Below, piece by piece: positions 1 to 10,795 of a stretch of 64,000 nucleotides of DNA. This DNA comes from Megalopta genalis (taxonomy: Eukaryota; Arthropoda; Insecta; Hymenoptera; Halictidae). A model generated the notes under the pieces. That model saw only the letters and a program-made list of their open reading frames with translations. It ran no database searches and had not been told where the DNA came from. The stretch's first letter is position 1, and the number at the start of each line of letters is the position of its first letter. The DNA lies in the NCBI RefSeq assembly GCF_051020955.1, contig NC_135026.1, positions 7,664,501 to 7,728,500 on the forward strand. Reading direction: 5' to 3'. The translations under genes were made by a program, and so were the position numbers.

Positions 1-379
1 CGACGTGTTGTTAATAAATTAATATCCATTAATAAAAACATACAATTAAAAATTATATAAAACGTTGACAATTCTCCTTAGTCAATTGAATATTAACGTT
101 CAAATAAATTATAAGCAATATATTTCATAGACAATAGCATTTTTTGGTAAAATAATAATTTACAAACATCATTTATTATTTGTATGTTATCGCAATTTTT
201 TCAGTCATTTTCGGTGCTTTGACAAAAACATGTTTCGAACAAAAATTAATCGGTACTCAGTCTTCTATAAACATCAATGTAAAAAATTAAAAAGATACTT
301 TTCTTTAAATTAAAAAAACTAAGGTAACCCTGATTTTTTAATCGTTACTATATCTTTTTTACTTAATGTTACAGCTGCC
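1..379. other. AT-rich non-coding stretch
   Basis: AT-rich sequence with no ORF of note, no tandem structure and no match that I can see to the repeat families elsewhere in the window. I see nothing to annotate in it. Confidence 0.6.
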
Positions 380-1290
380 GTGAAGATGAATTCAACGACC
401 TACACGAAACTATTTTCACGTCTTGAAACGAATTGGAAATTCTCCGATCGCGCTCCGATCGGAAGGGTTGTAAAAAGAGTGCGAACTGCAGGCCACGATG
501 CCTCTGAATGGCACACCGGTCGAATACAATTACAGGCGCCTCGTGTAGTGTATCAAAGGCGGTTTGTTTCCTTTGAGAGGTCAGGGCCCGGTCGACGGCC
601 GAGAGGCATTAAGAAGATGAAAACCGGTCAGCTATTATGACCGGGAACAGAGAGGGAGGCGAGTAAAACAAACCGAAGGGGGAGGAGGGTAGGGCGAAAC
701 GACACCCGTCCCGGCGGGCAGCGATAATAATCGTCGCGTGGCGAGAGGGGTGCCGCGTGCCCCGCTTAGGCGACAGAAGACGAGCCGGGCAACCCCCTAC
801 CCCTCTTCGTTATTAATAGCGAACGAAACAATTTGGTAACGCGGCCCGGCTTACGATAATCCCGTCTTTATGCGCGCCGGATCCTCTCGCTTCGTTACGA
901 ACCCTTTCTCTCCGGATTCTTCATCTACCCCTTTTTTCGCAGTCGTCGCCGCGACCCCTCGCGACGACGCCGACACCAAGGATTACCGTGCGTTCCGTCG
1001 AGGTCACCGAATTATTCGGCCCCCGTTGCTGTCCCCGGGAACAGGGGTTGTTTCGTTTCTCGGCTCAGCGAGCCAACAGAAATGCTCATTTCACGCACAG
1101 TCCGCGTCGCGCACCGATTTCGGGCACAACAGCGTGTTCTTAATCCGGCTGGCCAACGGGATCCTCCACTGGATTCGTACGATCGATCGGAACGCGGCAA
1201 GCTGGGGGCTAGATGTCCCAATTACTGCCACCTTATTGTCGCGTTACTTTGGTTAATTACTTCAGACGTTGTTTGACCCGAACATAATCA
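380..1290. other. GC-rich single-copy block, no gene recognised
   Basis: The composition switches from AT-rich to GC-rich near position 420. Overlapping short ORFs exist on both strands (up to 128 codons), but none shows a recognisable domain, and several frames are open at once, as expected by chance in GC-rich DNA. It could be a regulatory block; nothing proves it. Confidence 0.5.
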
Positions 1291-1534
1291 CCACCATTTG
1301 CAGCGTGATAACGTTCAAGACCTATTTCGTTGAAGAAAAATTTGTTGTATAGCTATGTGTTCGTTGCTAATTCATTGAAAATGTACAGTCGCCTCGGAAA
1401 GTACGTTGACGGCTTTTCAAACGGAATAACTTCTTTAAGGAGTAATAACTATTAACGGAATAACTACTTCTAAACATTCAAAGGACTTGAATATTCTTCA
1501 GATGTTAGACTGACCACTACGAACAGCTTTTTTA

Positions 1535-1700
1535 GACTATTGGACTATATATTATAATTAGTATATATTAGTATTATTAGTATATATTATAATATTTATA
1601 CTATATTTATACTATAGATTTACTATTTTATTTTACTATCTTATTTATTTACTATTTATACTATAGATATACTATAGATTTACTATATGTTAGAATAAAA
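1535..1700. repeat. AT-rich degenerate simple repeat
   Basis: Low-complexity run of variants of TATATTA, TACTATA and ATTTACTA with no fixed period. Sequence upstream (1291-1534) is plain AT-rich DNA without features. Confidence 0.8.
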
Positions 1701-1755
1701 AAATTAAAAAGTGATGAAACAAAAATTTAAGAAATGCGGAGCTAGTCTTTACATG

Positions 1756-2145
1756 GGCAAGTCTACCTAGCAGGCCTTAACTTCGGCCTGAATGTCCTAG
1801 ACACATCAGCAAGACTACCTAGCAGGCTCTAACTTCGGCCTAGGTATGATAGACGCATCAGCAAGGCTACCTAGCAGGCCCTAACTTCGTTCTGGGTGAC
1901 CTAGGCACATCAGCAAGTCTATTTAGCAGACCCCAACTTCGTCCTGGGTGAGCTGGACGCATCAACAAGGCTACCTAGCAGGCCCTAACTTCGTCCTGGG
2001 TGACCTAGACATATCAGCGAGGCTACCTAGCAGGCTCTAACTTCGGCTTAGGTATGATAGACGCATCAGCAAGGCTATCTAGCAGGGCCTAACTTTGTCC
2101 TGGGTGTGCTAGACACATTAGGATAAGCCTGGTTTGGTCTTGGGT
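1756..2145. repeat. 52-bp minisatellite, array 1
   Basis: Seven head-to-tail units whose anchor (CTACCTAGCAGG and variants) recurs at 1763, 1815, 1867, 1919, 1971, 2023 and 2075, a constant 52-bp spacing. Each unit reads roughly CTACCTAGCAGGCCCTAACT, then CGTCCTGGGTGACCTAG, then CACATCAGCAAGG. The last part (after 2126) decays. The same family forms a longer array at 3459-4127. There are no spacers, so it is not a CRISPR array. Confidence 0.95.
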
Positions 2146-3458
2146 CAAGTAAGAAGCAGCACGCATAGGTCTCCACTTCTTTCGGATCAACAGTCTTGGA
2201 TCCTAAACTGGACCATAGTCCTCATTCGCAAAAGAATTGTTCCTCCCATGACTCTTCGACTCGAAATCTCCTCACACCAGTTCCACGATAGGCTGTATAA
2301 ACAAGTCACCGTCGTCAATCGAAAGTTAAATGAAACGATTGTAATCTCGCCTGAATACGGATTGCGACGCCGGCAAGAAGTAGTTAAGGCAGTTTGCGCC
2401 ACGCGGAGAGCCCGGTTCCGCTGACTGGGCGCCGATGCGTCCGGGGAGAACCGCTCGGCAACGCTGTCCTGGAAAATTGATCGGCTCGAAAACGAGCGAG
2501 CAGGCACCGCCGATAGCATTCACGGACCGTCACCGGGTTGCCGGCGAGATACAGGTCGGCCCTGGGAGATTCACTGACCCCCGTCTGGAATTTTCCTAGA
2601 CAGGGGGCGGGCGAGGACGGAGAAGCCATCAAGCTCGTCTCTCTGGTTGCGCGAGGGAGCCCTCCTCGCGCCGATGGGCTTCCGTGGATTTGCCCGCGAA
2701 TGTTTACCTACTAAACCCGAAGTCGAAGGGAGACGAGGGATTAGAGAGACGGGTGGGCAAGGTGTCGGTCGGTTAACCGGAGAAGTCGGTGTGAAACTGG
2801 AGGTCGGTCGCGGGAAGACGAAGCTTCGGCCTGTTTCCTCCGCCGGCGGCAGGTGCGAGCCCGGCCCAATACTAAATTACCTTGATATTATGATAACGGA
2901 GAAGTTCGGTTGTCTTGCCGGATAGTGTAGCGCGGCATCCGAATGCCGTTCGGCGAAGTCGAACGCTTTGATGTAATTAACGAGAGGAACCCTGTGATAC
3001 GGCTTTGTGCCGGATCTGACGGCGGGAGCGCCCGGCCCTGGTGCACAGAACGCTACTTCGCCCTGTTACCTTCTTGCAACTTGGACCCGGCTGCCCCTGC
3101 ACCACCGCGCGTCCCTCCTCGCCAATCCGGCGAGCTTCAAAGACGGTCAGCGTAGGGTACTCGTCGACTTCGATGCGAGGTACGAAAATAATCTCGCAGC
3201 GACTTTTCTGGATGTCATGTGCCCTACGGAGCATTTCCCGAGAGCCATGGTCACGTGTTCGTGTTTGAGTAGGGTCTTCCACAAACACATTATTGTCCGG
3301 ATGCGGCCTATGTCACGGGTCTTTTGATGCTGAAGATACTCCAGCCGGTGCAAGAGCTTGGGACAGCTAAGAGGCAGAGCTACTATGCCAGGGCCTCCGC
3401 TCAAACTTCGGGACTTTGGCTGTTAATGGTCGGTAATCGGAGGAAAGGAAGCGGAGTT
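2146..3458. other. GC-rich single-copy block between two 52-bp arrays
   Basis: Non-repetitive, moderately GC-rich DNA with many overlapping short ORFs on both strands (about 65-110 codons), none with a recognisable domain. It is bracketed by two arrays of the same minisatellite. No gene can be supported. Confidence 0.5.
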
Positions 3459-4127
3459 CGATGTGCTAGATACATCAGCAAGGATATCTAGCAGGACCTA
3501 ACTTCGTCCTGGGTGTGCTAGACACGCCAACAAGACTACATAGCAGGCATTAACTTCGTCCTGGGTGTGCAGACACATCAGTAAGGCTACCTAGCAGTCC
3601 CTAACTTCGTTATGGGTGACCTAGGTACTTCAGAAAGGCTACTTAGCAGACCCCAACTTCGTCCTGGGTAAGCTGGACACATCAGCAATGCTACCTAGCA
3701 GTCCCTAACTTCGTTCTGGGTGTGCTGACACATCAGCAAGGCTACCTAGCAGGCCCTAACATTGACCTGGGTGACCTAGGCACATCAGCAAGGCTACTTA
3801 GCAGACCCCAACGTCGTCTTGGGTGTGCTGGAAACATCAGCAAAACTACCTAGCAGGTCCTAACTTCATTTTGGGTGTGGTCGACGCAGAAGTAAAGCTA
3901 TCTAGCAGGCCTTAACTTCGTCCTGGGTGACCTAGGCACATCAGCAAGGCTACTTAGCAGACCCCAACTTCGTCCTGGGTGACCTAGGCACATCAGCAAG
4001 GCTACTTAGCAGACCCCAACTTCGTCCTGGGTGAGCTGGACGCATCAACAAGGCTACCTAGCAGTACCTAACTTCGTCCTGGATGACCTAGACACAGCAA
4101 CAAAGCTACATAACAGGCCCCAACTTA
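3459..4127. repeat. 52-bp minisatellite, array 2
   Basis: About 12-13 units of the same 52-bp repeat as array 1, in the same orientation. Some units have single-base deletions. Units near 3940-4050 contain the word TTAGCAGACCCCAACTTCG repeated almost without change. A 57-bp stretch spanning the GAGCTGGACGCATCAACAAG variant matches a unit of array 1 exactly, which points to exchange between arrays or a recent shared origin. Confidence 0.95.
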
Positions 4128-4884
4128 AATTTGGTCCCGAAACCCTGAAGCTACAATTCGAAATCAGAGATTCTCTGCGTCGACAGCCCGTGGAGATGTT
4201 CGAACCGGAACCCGGTCCCTTTGGAAAGTATAATCCCGGCGTTCCGCGGCGCTGCATGCGCGAATCGCGGCGTCGGTATGGTAAACGAAAGGGCAAAAAC
4301 CATCATTCGCTTGCGGCACGAAGGCGACCGTCCCACAAGAATCGGGTTCCGAATCGAAAATTCCGGACCAGCGGAACGACTGACGTGGGGTGAGGTTCGG
4401 TCGGGGGACGAAAGGATGCTGATGCTCAACGGAGGGGATCCATTCTTCGCGGCGTAGACGCGTCTCGTTGGCGTTTCTCGGCTGAGCGAGCAACGGATTC
4501 GCCAGAGATACGTTTAACGCGTCCCCTAATGGCTCGTTACTATCAATGCCGCCGCAATCCGTTTCGGGGACCAAGTTGGCTGCCGCGTTTCCCTCATTGT
4601 GCCATCGGTAATGCGTCCCCCCTTCAACCTGCCCCGGCTCCCGCTCTACCCGGCCCCCCTCCTCAACCCCTGCGGCGTCGCAGGCCGGCGCCGAAACGAG
4701 GACTCTAGCTCCGCGCCTCGATAAGGACGACGGTTGCACCGAAGACAGAATCGGAAACCTAATAGCGCGTACGAACAATGGACGCGCGTTGTCATCACTG
4801 CGACTATTGCGGAAAGTAAATTGCTGCGGCGACCCGGCTCCACGACGGTCGAAGTTTCTGGGCTACGCTGTGCCAACCGATCGA
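4128..4884. other. GC-rich single-copy block
   Basis: Mixed GC-rich DNA. A minus-strand ORF of 204 codons covers 4164-4778, but overlapping ORFs are open on the other strand, no domain is recognisable, and the C-terminal part runs into sequence beside the minisatellite. I treat it as a chance ORF. Confidence 0.45.
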
Positions 4885-5450
4885 ATAGTCACCGGTTACG
4901 GATCGACAATACCCCGGGGGAAAGTGGTCGTTAACGGTTGGACGGCGCTGCGCCGGCGCCCGGGTCTATTTGGACCCGGAATGCGAATATCGTTATTAGC
5001 GAGTACTTTTTCCGACGTTGAGTTGAAACGTCATTTTTGCTTGTATATACATTCATTCGTGACATATTTCTTTCGAAGAACAGCTGATTTATTTGTCTGT
5101 GACAGCAAGGTCTCCCTAATTGATGTTCAGGTTGTGCACAAAAATGGACAATTTGGAAAGAGGAGATACGATATTGGTATCAATATGACACTGGTATCGA
5201 TACGATACCGGTACGGATTGTCAATATTCTAGGGGAAAGTGGTCGTTAACTTTTAGAGAGCGCTGCGGTGCCCGGGTCAACTTGGACCCAGAGTGCGAAT
5301 ATCTATATGGTGAATATTATTTCGGATGTTCAGTTGAAACGTCATTTTTGCTTGTACCGGCAAGGTTGGTTTACGGCAAAGTCTCTCTAACTGACGCTCA
5401 GATTGTGCACAAAAATTGACAGTTCGGGAAGCGGAGCGTCAATAACGGAA
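4885..5450 (+). mobile_element. TCTCCCTAATT-family element, rearranged and partly duplicated
   Basis: Two partial copies of one non-autonomous element lie head to tail. The word GGGGAAAGTGGTCGTTAAC occurs near 4917 and 5232. TTGAAACGTCATTTTTGCTT occurs near 5023 and 5335, and the CTCCCTAATTGATGTTCAG-type end occurs near 5112 and 5385. The same sequence recurs at 10566-10795. It contains a run of near-palindromes of the GGTATCGATACGATACC type. There is no coding capacity. The ends resemble those of Tc1/mariner/pogo-type elements (see 54416-54548). Confidence 0.8.
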
Positions 5451-6677
5451 AATCGGTATACGAATCGGTTAGAATCAGAGTGGCGTAAGTCACAGTTCTC
5501 TCATTGCGAGAAACAGAGAACGTTATTGTTTGCTGACCAAATTTATTGTTAAGATGATTTAGAGTGAAATTAATTTATATTAAGTTTCTAACTTATTGCA
5601 CTAGTGCTTTTAACATGTCGGCATGTACAGATTACGCTTTAAAACATCAGTGAAAATTTACGAAAATTATTCGTAACAATTATTCTGACCCATTCGCGTA
5701 TGACCTGCTTCAATCATATTAATAGACAATTGACGTCGAATTGGTAATTTTGACGACCACGATGTATATTGCGAACGGATGAATTATATAATTTTGGGAT
5801 CGTCATAAATCTACGTTGGATCTGTTTATAACAATCGCTTCGGTTAGCGGCGTTGTTAAATTCTCCTGCGCCACTATTTCGCCATAAATCTGTCAGAGGG
5901 AAATAGGTCACCATGACTGGTTATCGAACTCGATAATCCCAAGAACGCACGGGCACTGCTACGTTCTCTTATTGCTTTCTAGAGGATTCAATTCGGAATG
6001 TTAGTTAACCGAGTTTAGCCGGTGTACGAAAGGCAATGACTCGCGTGCCGTGGGAGCGGAAAGGGGTCGACAGAGAAGTTCGGGCAACGGTCGACTGACC
6101 CTGAGAAATCAACGTGAAACTCCGACGTCGGGCGAGCTGATATTCCGTCGAATCTTCGGATCGTGGATTTTCATTGGGCGACGCTGGGGGCTCCGCGTTG
6201 GTTCGCATAGTAATCGCCGACCTTTGGCCCTACGGTCAATTTCGACACTCGACATCGGTCCACAACGATCGCTTTATGAGCTTGGAATTCGGCGAACTGA
6301 CGTGTCCGCTCGCTTTTCAGATATTCGCATGGTTCTGATGTGCGCGTTCGGTTTTGAGATTTGCGCTCGGTTTCGACGTGCGGCGCTCCCTTTGGTTCGC
6401 CGTTTTGAACCCGACGCTATTCTCGACGGGGTCTAGAAAAAGCGAAATTCTAATTTATAATGAAATAGCAATTTATTCTTTATTCATTTATTTATTTATT
6501 GGTTCTCAGTAATTTATTAAATATTTACGAAGTTGGTAAACTTCGTTGTTGTGCACTGTGATAAATATATGCTAATAATGATATTACAGACCGAGAGCTT
6601 TATAAATTATTAAATAAATATTGAAATAAAAATTTGCCTACATGAGTAATTCGTAGAACAGATGAAACGAACAAAGG
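5451..6677. other. single-copy DNA, AT-rich flanks with a GC-rich centre
   Basis: 5451-5940 and 6435-6677 are AT-rich; 5940-6435 is richer in GC with a 128-codon plus-strand ORF (6050-6436) that I cannot assign to any family. No repeats or regulatory sites stand out. Confidence 0.5.
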
Positions 6678-6952
6678 CCTAAGATAATTTGAAGCAACTT
6701 TCTCCTTTACGAAAATGTTCTCCGCGGCTCCGTTAGTGAGTTATTAAAGAAAAACGCGGACCAATCGGAGATCGAGTACAGTCGCCGCGTTCCGGCGCAG
6801 TAGCGGGTGCGCACGCGGACGGCCGCAACGGGGCGGGGCGCCAGCCGTCCTTGCGCTCTGATTAGTCCGCGTTTTTCGTTAATAACTCGTGAACGAAGCT
6901 TCGGAGAACAATTTCGCAAAGAAGAAAGTTGCTTCGAATCGTCTTAAGAATC
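6678..6952 (-). mobile_element. foldback element, copy A
   Basis: Left arm TTGAAGCAACTTTCTCC ... GAGTTATTAAAGAAAAACGC is answered by the inverted right arm GCGTTTTTCGTTAATAACTC ... AAGTTGCTTC. Arms of roughly 100 bp flank a GC-rich loop (about 6765-6860). Compared by loop sequence, this copy is opposite to copy D. The outermost GTGTCCC ends seen in other copies are missing or decayed. No coding capacity, so a MITE-like element moved by another element's transposase (inference). Confidence 0.9.
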
Positions 6953-7892
6953 TTTTACCGCATTCGGCAGCCTCAAGAATCGCCTCGTTTGTAACGTAAG
7001 TTCCCGGATACCCTGTAGAGCGTCGATACGATTACGAGGGAAAAGCAGGACGGAAGACAGAACAGCGTGTACATTACGAAAGCTGACAAGGAGCTTTTTG
7101 CCTACTCATTACCCCCGAAAATGGAACGCCTCGCGTATTCCACGGCTGACGGGCGCACACGGTCGTTCAAGATGCAGGATCGTGGTCCTGAATTTCCAGA
7201 CGTCGTCGTCCGCCGAAGTTGCATCCGCTGGCTCGACACGCTTCAGCGTCGCGGCGCAACGCGACACACGACGCGCCGTGTTCTCGGCGCGTTCGAGTGC
7301 GCGACACAGCATCGCATTCAGATATAATTACCGATGCTTCAGCGAGCATCGCGCGCCATTAGTTACAGATGCCGGCGCGGGCAATAAATTACCATGATAA
7401 ACACGCCGATGATTCATCATATTTATTCAACGGCAAGCAACGGGGGCAGGCGGCCCGGCGATGCCGGGGCGTTAGCGTTAATTTACATCAACCAATAATA
7501 ATCTTCTTAAGCCGTCCGGGACCTTTGTGCCGCGGCGATATTTTAATTAAAAGCCCCGCGCTTTAAAGGAGGACCATCGGAGCATCATAAACACCGGGTA
7601 TTAATTTCTCGACTCGCTGCAACATCAGATCGTCCCGGGAGCGTTATCTGTTTTTCTCACGAAGACGGACTCGGTTAATTTGCTACCAGCTATTAATCAC
7701 CTCCGCGCTTTTCGTTGTTATTATTATTATTATTATCATCGCGCGGATTAAACCTCCCGTCTCGCCAGACATTATTACGCGACCCGCGGAATTCGATCAA
7801 TTTTCTCCTGCATTACTCTATGTTGTTGTTGACGGTTGTGTTACTTGGACAGAGTAGTAAAATATTATCGAAAGAGGCACCGAATTTCTGAT
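6953..7892. other. single-copy block with enhancer-like composition
   Basis: Not repetitive. The 7330-7760 part mixes GC-rich patches with AT-rich words of homeodomain and forkhead type (ATAAACACC, TTTTAATTAAAAG, CAATAATAATC, ATTAATCACC) plus a short ATT run near 7720. ORFs of up to 99 codons overlap in several frames and are not credible genes. A conserved regulatory element is a reasonable guess only. Confidence 0.35.
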
Positions 7893-7995
7893 ATATTGTA
7901 ATTTCTCCCGGAAATGCCGAATTTCGGGTTGCTGTGAATTTCCCTGTGCTGGTTCTACGCCTATGTTATTTATTGCTACGCCGATGTCAATGAGA
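7893..7995 (+). mobile_element. end fragment of the TTTCTCCCGGAAATGCC element family
   Basis: GTAATTTCTCCCGGAAATGC followed by GCTGTGAATTTCCC and GCCTATGTTATTTATTGCTA. The same 95-100 bp occur at 10355-10455. An inverted version forms the right end of the 12.0-12.7 kb element. This is one end only, so a truncated copy. Confidence 0.8.
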
Positions 7996-8089
7996 GACAG
8001 AAATTATCGACCATTATCTTTCGATAAAGGGGAATTGTTCTAGGACAGATCAGCTGTGTTGATCGAGCGCTGTTCCAAGACATCACTAC

Positions 8090-8940
8090 TTGTTAGGAAA
8101 ATTGGTTGGACTCGACTGTAATTGGCTAGAAGAAAATTTAGTGTCACTATCTATAGTTTTGGAAATTTTTCATGCTTCTATTTGGCTCAAATTTTGTACT
8201 GAGTTTTATTTTACATGGGCGCAATATTTGAAAATAGGAAATTTGGTACTTGGGAAGTTAAGACTCAAAATTTTACAAAAATGTTTTACCATTGTTTGCA
8301 TTTTTAATAATTTGCATGCTTCAGTCTGGATCAATTTTTCACAGAGCTTTATTTTATGTAGAAACAATATTTACCAATAGGAAATTTAGCATCTGGAAAG
8401 TCAAGACCTAAAATTTTGCAATTTTATTTTCTTACCATTGTACTGTCACTGCCTGTAACTTTGACAATTTTCGTGCTACAATATGGCTCAAATTTTGTAC
8501 CGAGCTTTATTTTACATGGACGCAATATTTGCCAATAGGAAATTTGACATTTGGAAAATTGAGACTCAAAATATTGCAAGAATCTTTTACCATTGTACTG
8601 TCATTGCTTGTAATTTTGAAAATTTGCGTGCTACAGTCTGGCTCAAATTTTGTACTGAGCTTTATTTTACATGGACGCAACATTTGCCAATAGGAAATTT
8701 GACATTTGGAAAATTAAGACTCAAAATATTGCAAAAATCTTTTGCCATTATACTGTCGCAGCTTGTAATTTTGAAAATTTGTATACTTCAATTTGACTCA
8801 AATTTTTTATTAAATTTTACAACAATGTTTACCAATAGGAAATTTGGCACCTGGAAAGTTAAGACCCAAAATTTTGTATTAAACTTCATTTTACATAGAG
8901 ACAATGATTGACAATCGGCTCAAAAATTAAGTCTCATAAT
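8090..8940 (+). repeat. ~155-bp satellite, about five monomers
   Basis: The anchor GCTTTATTTTACATGGACGC and its variants, preceded by CTCAAATTTTGTAC, recur near 8190, 8331, 8489, 8644 and 8799. Spacings are about 141, 158, 155 and 155 bp. Each unit also contains CCAATAGGAAATTTG and a TTTACCATTGTACTGTCA-like segment. The 142-codon ORF over 8483-8911 is a translation of the repeat and not a gene. An isolated diverged monomer lies near 18215-18310. Confidence 0.93.
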
Positions 8941-9837
8941 TTTAGCAAAAATCTTTGACCATCCCTAATCTACTAATTTCTCTCACTAATGCATTACAAC
9001 CACAGCGCACTTTTTGGTCACCGTCGTTCAATTCCCTCAAGTTTCTCGAACCACGGCGCCGTGGAAAGCAATAAAGATCTCGCAGCCATCGATTCGAAAA
9101 CTCTTCTCTCTTGCGTGAAACGCAGCTAAAACTCTCCTGGCTCCAGAGGACCACGAGTCAGCCAGGGGATGTTGGTCGGAAGCGCGGCCGGAAGAAGACG
9201 CCTGGCCGGGGGATAAATAAAATATTCATCCAGCCCGGGCCCCGGGGCGTTTGTTCGTGGACACGGGGGCGTCTGGCCAAAGTGGCGGAGGGGGGAGAGG
9301 TCGGCGCCGTGGGATGGCAGCGGTCGAGCGGGACGGAGCGGGTGGTCCGCGCGAAGGAGGATCCGATGGCCGCGTATAGGACCCGGCTAGGCGGTTTTAT
9401 CCCGTGGGATTCGGCCGGCGCCGTGCGACCGTGGCGTGCGGGGGCTGTTGCACCCCTGAATCCGCACCTGCCCGGCGAAACACCCTCCTAAGCCGACCAT
9501 AGTTTCGCACCGATTTCTCGGCTCCGGCCCGCCAGCCGGTGTCCGGGCTTCTCCCTCGCGCACCCTCCGACACCCTCCGACACCCTGCCGACTGCGACCA
9601 CTTCCGATCCTCTGTGTACCGACGAGCTTGATCCTAAAGCGATCGCCAAGTGCTCGGAAAACAGCCAGTCTTCGGGCTCGATGGAGGGGGTGGGGGCGGG
9701 GGGGTGGACTTTGGCGGACTTTCTGCGCACGGCAACGAGGCCTTTGGAAGTCTTCTGACCGAGATTTGCTCGTCGATGATACACGGCGGAAGGATTAATT
9801 TTGGAGGAACTGGTTCTCGACGAAGAACTGGTCAGAA
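8941..9837. other. GC-rich single-copy block
   Basis: Strongly GC-rich from about 9130, with G-runs (9680-9705) and a short tandem of ACACCCTCCG-type units near 9555-9590. ORFs of 126 and 98 codons lie on opposite strands with no recognisable domain. No gene supported. Confidence 0.5.
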
Positions 9838-9905
9838 TTTTTGACTCCTTAATTGATGCTCAGCTGGGAAACAAAAATGGACGGTTCGGGAAGAGGAAGA
9901 ATGTT
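9838..9905 (+). mobile_element. end fragment of the CTCCCTAATT element family
   Basis: TGACTCCTTAATTGATGCTCAG followed after a few bases by ACAAAAATGGACGGTTCGGG and an AGAGGAAG run. It matches the left ends near 5112, 5385 and 10575. Only the terminal ~65 bp are present. Confidence 0.75.
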
Positions 9906-10354
9906 TAATCGAGTCGCTAATGCTTGTATTTATGGTTGCTGAGAGAATCGGTAACTATAAAAAAGAACTACGAGGCTTGAATAATAATGTGGAATCTGAG
10001 CGACAATTATGGAGAATTTATTTATTTATTTATTATTTATTAAGAATTATGGACCCTGCGTATAACTATGATCGTATTCATGCATTCATGGGAAAATTGG
10101 GAAGCTGTAATATAAAATTCTGAAAATACTGGAATAATTAATACAAGAGCGACGTGGCAACCCTGTGGTTCTATTACTCTCGCTTCTTAATGCTCGTGGA
10201 AACATTAAAAATTAATGCAAAAACGATAGAAAAAGTTTTCTCCTGTAACGATGAGATTTTCGGAGCGAAATCGGGTAGGATCTATACACTTATACGCGAA
10301 AATATACACTCTATGGATCTGGCAACCCTACATTTCTATTTCTGCCACTTCGTA
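9906..10354. other. AT-rich stretch with a weak internal duplication
   Basis: AT-rich DNA between two transposon-end fragments. A short word (TGGCAACCCT followed by a TTCTATT segment) occurs at about 10157 and 10321, suggesting an old partial duplication. Otherwise nothing is recognisable. Confidence 0.5.
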
Positions 10355-10455
10355 GTACAGTAATTTCTCCCGGAAATGCCAAATTTTGGATTGCTGTGAG
10401 TTTTCCCGGGCTGGTCGTACGCCTATGTAATTTATTGCTACGTCGATGCTAAATG
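10355..10455 (+). mobile_element. end fragment of the TTTCTCCCGGAAATGCC family
   Basis: TACAGTAATTTCTCCCGGAA, with the TA dinucleotide at the very end, followed by GCTGTGAGTTTTCCCGGG and GCCTATGTAATTTATTGCTA. Close match to 7893-7995. The TA-CAGTAA start suits a TA-target-site superfamily such as Tc1/mariner or pogo (inference from end sequence only). Confidence 0.8.
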
Positions 10456-10565
10456 CCGATGGAGTAGGTCGAGCACGTGATGCGGCACGCGACGCGAATT
10501 CCCGGAAGACGACAGAAAATGGTCTGTTCGAGTGTGAGTCGGGCAAGAAAAAACGCGGAGCTACA

Positions 10566-10795
10566 AGGTATAGTAATTTCTCCCTAATTCGCGCTCAGAT
10601 TGCGCACAAAAATAGACAATTTGGGAAGAAGAGATGCGATATTGGTACCAATACAGTATTGGCATCGATGCGATACCGGTACGGATTATCAATACGCTAT
10701 GGGAAAGTGGTCGTTAACTTTTGTAGAGCGCTGTGATGCCCGGGTCATCTCGGACCCAGAATGTGAACATCGTTATTCGCCTCCGAATCGTGTCA
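10566..10795 (+). mobile_element. CTCCCTAATT-family element, best-preserved left part
   Basis: It starts TATAGTAATTTCTCCCTAAT and continues with GCTCAGATTGCGCACAAAAA, the near-palindromic GGTACCAATACAGTATTGG region and GGGAAAGTGGTCGTTAAC. It ends at CCCGGGTCATCTCGGACCC. It shares its first 14 bases with the other (CCGGAAATGCC) subfamily, so the two are related. A 32-bp minisatellite begins directly at its right edge. Confidence 0.85.

Noticed and set aside
1756..4127. CRISPR-like array
   Set aside because: Units are contiguous 52-bp tandem copies with no unique spacers, and the sequence is eukaryotic in character.
4164..4778. 204-codon minus-strand ORF
   Set aside because: No recognisable domain, several overlapping open frames on both strands, GC-rich context that yields long chance ORFs.
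8483..8911. 142-codon ORF over the 155-bp satellite
   Set aside because: Spans tandem monomers; the peptide repeats with the DNA unit.
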